Below are positions 32,541-35,973 of a stretch of 35,973 nt of DNA, piece by piece; within the stretch, counting starts at the first letter, position 1; every line of letters starts with the position of its first letter. A program made the translations under genes and the position numbers. The notes beneath the pieces were generated by a model, which did no database searches, was not told where the DNA came from, and worked only from the letters and a program-made list of their open reading frames with translations. The DNA is from Alistipes sp. (GTDB lineage Bacteria > Bacteroidota > Bacteroidia > Bacteroidales > Rikenellaceae), in assembly GCA_017481925.1 (NCBI GenBank), contig JAFUOK010000077.1:1-35973 (forward strand), read 5' to 3'.

Positions 32541-32661
32541 AAAATTGTATAACAAGAGCTATTTTGAGGCTGGTCGCAGGCTGAAAGTCCGCAGCATACT
32601 GAACGTATGTGAGGAACTTGAAGCCAAGCCAGACGCCAAAAGAGCCTTGTTAGGCAATTTT
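32541..32661. repeat. stop-codon-linked structured element, copy 3
   Basis: A 121-nt element. Helices: AAAATTG/CAATTTT (32541-32547 with 32655-32661), TA/GG loop, TAACAAG/CTTGTTA (32550-32556 with 32646-32652), CTATTTT/AAAAGAG, GGCT/AGCC, tandem GA/GA, AAGTCC/GGAACTT with one bulged A, CATAC/GTATG hairpin. The right edge is the first base of the oxidoreductase stop codon (TTA on plus, 32661-32663). It begins 10 nt after the xerD terminator. Confidence 0.87.
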
Positions 32662-34055
32662 TACTCTTTGGCGATGGACAATGCCTTGGTGGTAGTATAA
32701 TATTTAGAGATCATCTGCGAACGCTCCCACGCAGGAATCTCACCCTGCTTCAGGTAGTCGAGATATACCTGCATAACAGAGCTGAAACGTTGCTCGTGAG
32801 TCTTGACAATCTCCGAGGGGATAACCACCTGCCACTCGTGATCGGCGGTCTTCTTCACGTCCAAACCGGGGTACTCGTTCGAAAGCGAGCGCAGCGTGCG
32901 GCGCAGTGTTGACTCTGCCTCGGCATCGTCGCTCATCTTGCTAACGACGTAGAGCATAGGCTTATAACCCTGCTCGGCACCCTGACGAATCTCGATATTT
33001 GCCTTCGTGCCCTTCACCACCGAGTAGTGCGTATCGCCCGTACCCTCGGTACCTACCTCGGCCATAAAGTTCCAGACAACGCTCACGCGGACATTAACGC
33101 CATTCAAGCGGTAGTTCATCTCGCCATTGGAATATACCTGCAACGTGTCGTTCACCACATCGGGCAACAGGAAGTCGGGATACTCATCCTGACCCGTCAC
33201 CAGACGGTACTTATCCGATGGAATAGGCGTAGCCCAACGGCGTGCCGAGGTGAACTCGATATCCTTCTTGTAGTCGATCTCCTGCTCGGGCATAACGGTG
33301 CACTGTACCAGATCTACAAGGTGCGTCGTAACGTCCACAATACCCTCACCCTGCTGATCCACATCGAAGTACCACTCGGGACGACGCAGGGGCTGACCCG
33401 ACACATACTTGAAGAAGTGGTGTACGCTCTCCTTGGTGATGGCGGGGTCCTCAGGCGTACCCTTCTCCATCTCGCCAAAGAGGTCTTTATTGGCAACCAG
33501 CACACGCTGAAGTTCGTTGTTGATCTCCGAGCGCTCGGTCATAATATCATAGACCATCGAGCCCTTCGCGGGAGCCTCCTGAAGCGTCTGCTCCAACATT
33601 GCAAACTTCTGCTGGTCGATGGCCATCGGCTTATCCGACAACACGTTAATACCTGCATCTACGGCGGCCTTCACGTAGCCCGTCTTCTTGCCGTTATTAC
33701 CCGCCAAGACCACTACGTTGCCCTTCTTCTCCGCGATCATCTTCTCCAAAAAATCGTCGCCCGTGTAGAGCACTTCGTTCCACGATGTGGGACGTTCCGA
33801 GCGCTCGTTGTAGATCTTGATGCGATCCAAGTGCATCTGTGCATCGTCACCCTCGGGGGCATAGACATGAACCGTGGGATCGACCTCGTCGTACATATAC
33901 ATCTGCACCAGCGCAGCGTGGAAGTGGCCCGGGTCGAGCGTAAGGAGTTTCACCTCGCCCTTTGTGCCATTAAAGCCTTCGCCCGCAGGCGTATTAGGTG
34001 AGCAACTGCCAAGAGCCAAAGCCATAGTAGCCATAAAAATAAGGTTTTTTTTCAT
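32661..34055 (-). CDS. lipoprotein Gfo/Idh/MocA-family oxidoreductase
   Basis: A 464-residue protein with a lipoprotein signal (lipobox ALGSC, Cys18) and the Gfo/Idh/MocA layout: Rossmann part to about 165, VVVLAGNN, then AVDAGINVLSDKPMAID with the catalytic-type Lys of the DKP motif, and a large C-terminal sheet domain typical of Bacteroidota members (VDVTTHLVDLVQ, NPARRWATPIP-like stretch ARRWATPIPSDKYR). The usual GxGxxG at the first strand is replaced by LTLDPGHFHAALV, so NAD(P) binding may differ or be absent. A lipidated location outside the inner membrane is also odd for a cofactor-using dehydrogenase, although lipoprotein members of this family are common in this phylum. A TATCTTTG box (34122-34129) drives it. 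Confidence 0.85.
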   Translation of the reverse strand: MKKNLIFMATMALALGSCSPNTPAGEGFNGTKGEVKLLTLDPGHFHAALVQMYMYDEVDPTVHVYAPEGDDAQMHLDRIKIYNERSERPTSWNEVLYTGDDFLEKMIAEKKGNVVVLAGNNGKKTGYVKAAVDAGINVLSDKPMAIDQQKFAMLEQTLQEAPAKGSMVYDIMTERSEINNELQRVLVANKDLFGEMEKGTPEDPAITKESVHHFFKYVSGQPLRRPEWYFDVDQQGEGIVDVTTHLVDLVQCTVMPEQEIDYKKDIEFTSARRWATPIPSDKYRLVTGQDEYPDFLLPDVVNDTLQVYSNGEMNYRLNGVNVRVSVVWNFMAEVGTEGTGDTHYSVVKGTKANIEIRQGAEQGYKPMLYVVSKMSDDAEAESTLRRTLRSLSNEYPGLDVKKTADHEWQVVIPSEIVKTHEQRFSSVMQVYLDYLKQGEIPAWERSQMISKYYTTTKALSIAKE

Positions 34056-34121
34056 ACTATTTTCGTTTTATAATTTTCCTCTCATAGGGCGCGCCGACCA
34101 TCGACCACGCCATCAACCCAA

Positions 34122-34129
34122 CAAAGATA
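34122..34129 (-). promoter_or_regulatory. TAnnTTTG box for the oxidoreductase gene
   Basis: Minus-strand TATCTTTG; a TTTG lies 23 nt upstream (34153-34156), slightly long spacing. Leader about 60 nt. Confidence 0.65.
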
Positions 34130-34190
34130 CAAAAATATTAAATCTCGAACAACAAATAACATAATCAACCGCCAACGGCTATTTTTTTAT

Positions 34191-34198
34191 TAACTTTG
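34191..34198 (+). promoter_or_regulatory. TAnnTTTG box for the gene at 34221
   Basis: TAACTTTG, 22 nt before the ATG. No -33 TTTG at the proper spacing. Divergent from the oxidoreductase promoter. Confidence 0.6.
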
Positions 34199-34220
34199 TT
34201 GCCTAATTTTTGTGAATGCT

Positions 34221-35396
34221 ATGAAAATTCTTACATTTCTACTCTCCGTTGCTACGATTTTATCCGTATCGGCACAAACTCATGATGTGAAAGATTTTGT
34301 CGCAAGTGCCACCCAAAGAGGCACAGAACCTTTGGATTATATTTTCCGACTATTCGAGCAGTCCGACATCGTGGTCATTGGCGAGCGCGACCACCGCGAC
34401 ACCACGCAATATGAGTTGATTTTGGATATTCTCGGCGATCCCCGCTTTATCGAACGCGTGGGATATGTATATACCGAGGTGGGATGCGTAAATCGAACCG
34501 ACGAGGTGAACCGCCTCATAAAAAATCGTTCGCTATCGGATAACGAGTTTAACGAAGAGCTCTACTCGTATCTTCGCAAGGGAGAGGTCTTTTACCCACT
34601 ATGGGAGAAGTACAATCGCGTGCAATTTCTCAAGGGATTACATAAAATCAACCGCGACAGCCGTCGAAAAATCACTTTGGGACTGACCGACTGCGACTTT
34701 GCGTGGGAGGATGTAGATTCAGCCCAAGAGTATCTTGATATATACAATGGCCCCGCCTGCGACTATCGCGACTCGACGATGGCAGCCAACTTTGCCAAGA
34801 TGTACGCCAAGCAGCGCCCCCTAAAAGGGAAACGCAAGGCGCTTATTATCACCAATCAACCTCACGCAACGAATGCCGCATTTGCGAAACGAGATTACCT
34901 TCGCCAAGGCCGTTGGTTGAAGAATCTTTTTGGCGAGCAGAGGGTAAAAATCGTGATGTTGAATTGGGCCGAATATCGTCTCTTCGATGGGCGACGCATG
35001 CCATTGGTGGCAGATGGCAAATGGGATGCTGCATTTGAGATATTGGGATGCAAACCCTTCGGAATGGATATTCAAGATACCCCGTATGGCGCAACGCCAT
35101 ACGCTGATCCCGCTTACGGCAAGTTGCTGTGGCAAGATATCGCCGATGGAATTATCTACTACAAACCCTTCTACGAAACGGTGATTGCCGCAGGCGTTCG
35201 TGGCATTGTCGATAAAGAGTTTGAGGAGGAGTTTATGCGTCGAATAAATATCTTTCTCGAGGCTATGGGATTACCAGAGACCTCACTAAACGAAGCAAAG
35301 TCATCGTACGACGGGTTTACCGCAGTCGAGGGGACATTCCCGCAAAAAGCCGAGGAGGTGAAGGCCTTGATACGTTCGCTGATTTCGGATAAATAA
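34221..35396 (+). CDS. secreted protein resembling the ChaN/EreA (Tiki-like) superfamily
   Basis: A 391-residue protein with signal peptide (MKILTFLLSVATILSVSAQ), started at the ATG at 34221; the frame could begin at a GTG three codons earlier. The first strand reads SDIVVIGERDHRDTTQYE, which recalls the GE-x-H motif of ChaN haem-binding and erythromycin-esterase-like folds. A later LGLTDCDFAW and ALIITNQPHATNAAFA supply acidic and His residues placed like the rest of that metal or haem site. This is a fold-level guess. Codon use is more A/T-rich than neighbours. Single gene, no partner in the same direction until rpsA, which has its own promoter. Confidence 0.6.
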   Translation: MKILTFLLSVATILSVSAQTHDVKDFVASATQRGTEPLDYIFRLFEQSDIVVIGERDHRDTTQYELILDILGDPRFIERVGYVYTEVGCVNRTDEVNRLIKNRSLSDNEFNEELYSYLRKGEVFYPLWEKYNRVQFLKGLHKINRDSRRKITLGLTDCDFAWEDVDSAQEYLDIYNGPACDYRDSTMAANFAKMYAKQRPLKGKRKALIITNQPHATNAAFAKRDYLRQGRWLKNLFGEQRVKIVMLNWAEYRLFDGRRMPLVADGKWDAAFEILGCKPFGMDIQDTPYGATPYADPAYGKLLWQDIADGIIYYKPFYETVIAAGVRGIVDKEFEEEFMRRINIFLEAMGLPETSLNEAKSSYDGFTAVEGTFPQKAEEVKALIRSLISDK

Positions 35397-35460
35397 TCCG
35401 TCAGCCGATAGCCGCCACATGGAAGTCTGCATCATAGACATAAAAAAATTGCGTAAAATG

Positions 35461-35490
35461 TTGATTTTTACATTTTTTGCTGTATCTTTG
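35461..35490 (+). promoter_or_regulatory. rpsA promoter
   Basis: TTG (35461-35463), 19-nt spacer, TATCTTTG (35483-35490). Predicted start near 35497, giving a leader of about 88 nt that opens with a GC-rich hairpin. Confidence 0.78.
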
Positions 35491-35495
35491 TCCTC

Positions 35496-35521
35496 GCTTT
35501 CGCGCGCGTAAGGCGCGAGCG
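35496..35521 (+). promoter_or_regulatory. GC-rich hairpin at the start of the rpsA leader
   Basis: GCT-TT-CGCGC pairs with GCGCG-AGC (about 35496-35505 with 35513-35520), loop of about seven nt. It lies at the very 5' end of the mRNA, so it may stabilise the transcript or take part in S1 autoregulation. The remaining leader is AU-rich and has no Shine-Dalgarno. Confidence 0.5.
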
Positions 35522-35584
35522 CAGGCATAAAACATTTATTATTAACCATTTAACGAGCGATTGTATCGCACAAATTTTTCCACG

Positions 35585-35973
35585 ATGGAAGTATTGAACA
35601 ATGTAGCAAACGAGAGTTTCGATTGGAACGCGTTTGAGAATGATTTGGATCTCTATGGCGGTCAGACCAAGGAGCAGGTTTCTGAGGCTTATGACAAGAC
35701 TTTGTCTAACATCGCTGTTGGCGAGGTTGTAGAGGGTACCGTTAGCGAGATCAACAAGCGCGAGGTAACCGTAAACATCGGCTACAAGAGCGAGGGTATG
35801 ATTCAGGCAACTGAGTTCCGTTACAACCCCGAGCTGGCTGTAGGTGACAAGGTTGAGGTTTACGTAGAGTCAGTTGAGGACAAGAGCGGTGCTTTGGCAC
35901 TCTCGCACAAGAAGGCTCGTCAGCTCAAGTCTTGGGATCGTGTAAACGAGGCTTTGAACAACGACGAGATCAT
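35585..35973 (+). CDS. rpsA: 30S ribosomal protein S1, N-terminal part (runs off the window)
   Basis: The first 129 residues of S1. A short acidic N-terminal region (DWNAFENDLDLYGG) is followed by the first S1/OB repeat (GEVVEGTVSEINKREVTVNIGYKSEG, written over two strands), then KVEVYVESVEDKSGALALSHKKA, the typical end of repeat 1. S1 brings mRNA to the small subunit, which matters in this phylum where Shine-Dalgarno pairing is little used. The frame is open to the edge of the window, so the C-terminal repeats are not seen. Codon choice is more biased to common codons than neighbours, as expected for a highly expressed gene. Confidence 0.95.
   Translation, partial: MEVLNNVANESFDWNAFENDLDLYGGQTKEQVSEAYDKTLSNIAVGEVVEGTVSEINKREVTVNIGYKSEGMIQATEFRYNPELAVGDKVEVYVESVEDKSGALALSHKKARQLKSWDRVNEALNNDEI

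Noticed and set aside
33027-34001. 324-codon plus-strand frame opposite the oxidoreductase gene
   Set aside because: Shadow of a well-supported minus-strand gene, with no signal or motif of its own.

Overview
The window is chromosomal DNA from a member of the Bacteroidota, most likely order Bacteroidales. A Rikenellaceae/Alistipes-like genome is my guess from gene content and the roughly 50% GC coding regions. The support is: many promoters of the TAnnTTTG type, several with TTTG or a near match 19-20 nt upstream; almost no Shine-Dalgarno sequences; and phylum-typical families (PorT-like and DUF3078-like barrels, SLBB-rich Wza, WbqC, lipoprotein Gfo/Idh/MocA, small secreted GH2).

Layout. 1-1050 is AT-rich, with two strong hairpins, a small two-helix membrane protein and a candidate 6S-like structured RNA on the minus strand. 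1053-6043 (+) holds an alpha/beta hydrolase, a membrane-anchored MurF-like ligase, a D-Ala-D-Ala ligase, a low-complexity lipoprotein and a beta-barrel protein. 6112-8355 (-) is glpK-glpF. 8514-14614 (-) is an operon with its own promoter and terminator: Wza-like exporter, Wzz-like protein, WecA/MraY-type phosphosugar transferase and an aminotransferase. Then come a flavin reductase, gdhA, a sialidase-fold secreted protein (+), and a minus cluster with a DUF3078-like barrel, an S41 protease, a 58-aa membrane peptide and a metallophosphoesterase. 23162-27921 has nfo (+) facing a housekeeping operon cvpA-rsgA-trmH-aminotransferase-stomatin-like protein (-). 28025-30128 (+) is a possible leader ORF and a GH2 protein that has lost both catalytic glutamates. 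It is followed by wbqC and prmA (-), xerD (+), a lipoprotein oxidoreductase (-), a ChaN/EreA-like secreted protein (+) and the start of rpsA (+).

The most unusual signal is non-coding. Three 121-123 nt elements (18596-18718, 24059-24179, 32541-32661) each begin at the stop codon of a minus-strand gene, at a convergent gene junction, with a terminator hairpin on the other side. Their helices differ in sequence but keep pairing, with a conserved 2x2 internal loop and G.A pairs, so the fold appears to be under selection. A second repeat family, palindromic arrays of 9-bp units in strict register, occurs at 15443-15550 and 18429-18518. Other items worth checking are the pseudo-GH2 and its leader, the truncated stomatin-like protein, the SPA variant in the glycerol channel and the MurF-like enzyme without its usual first domain.
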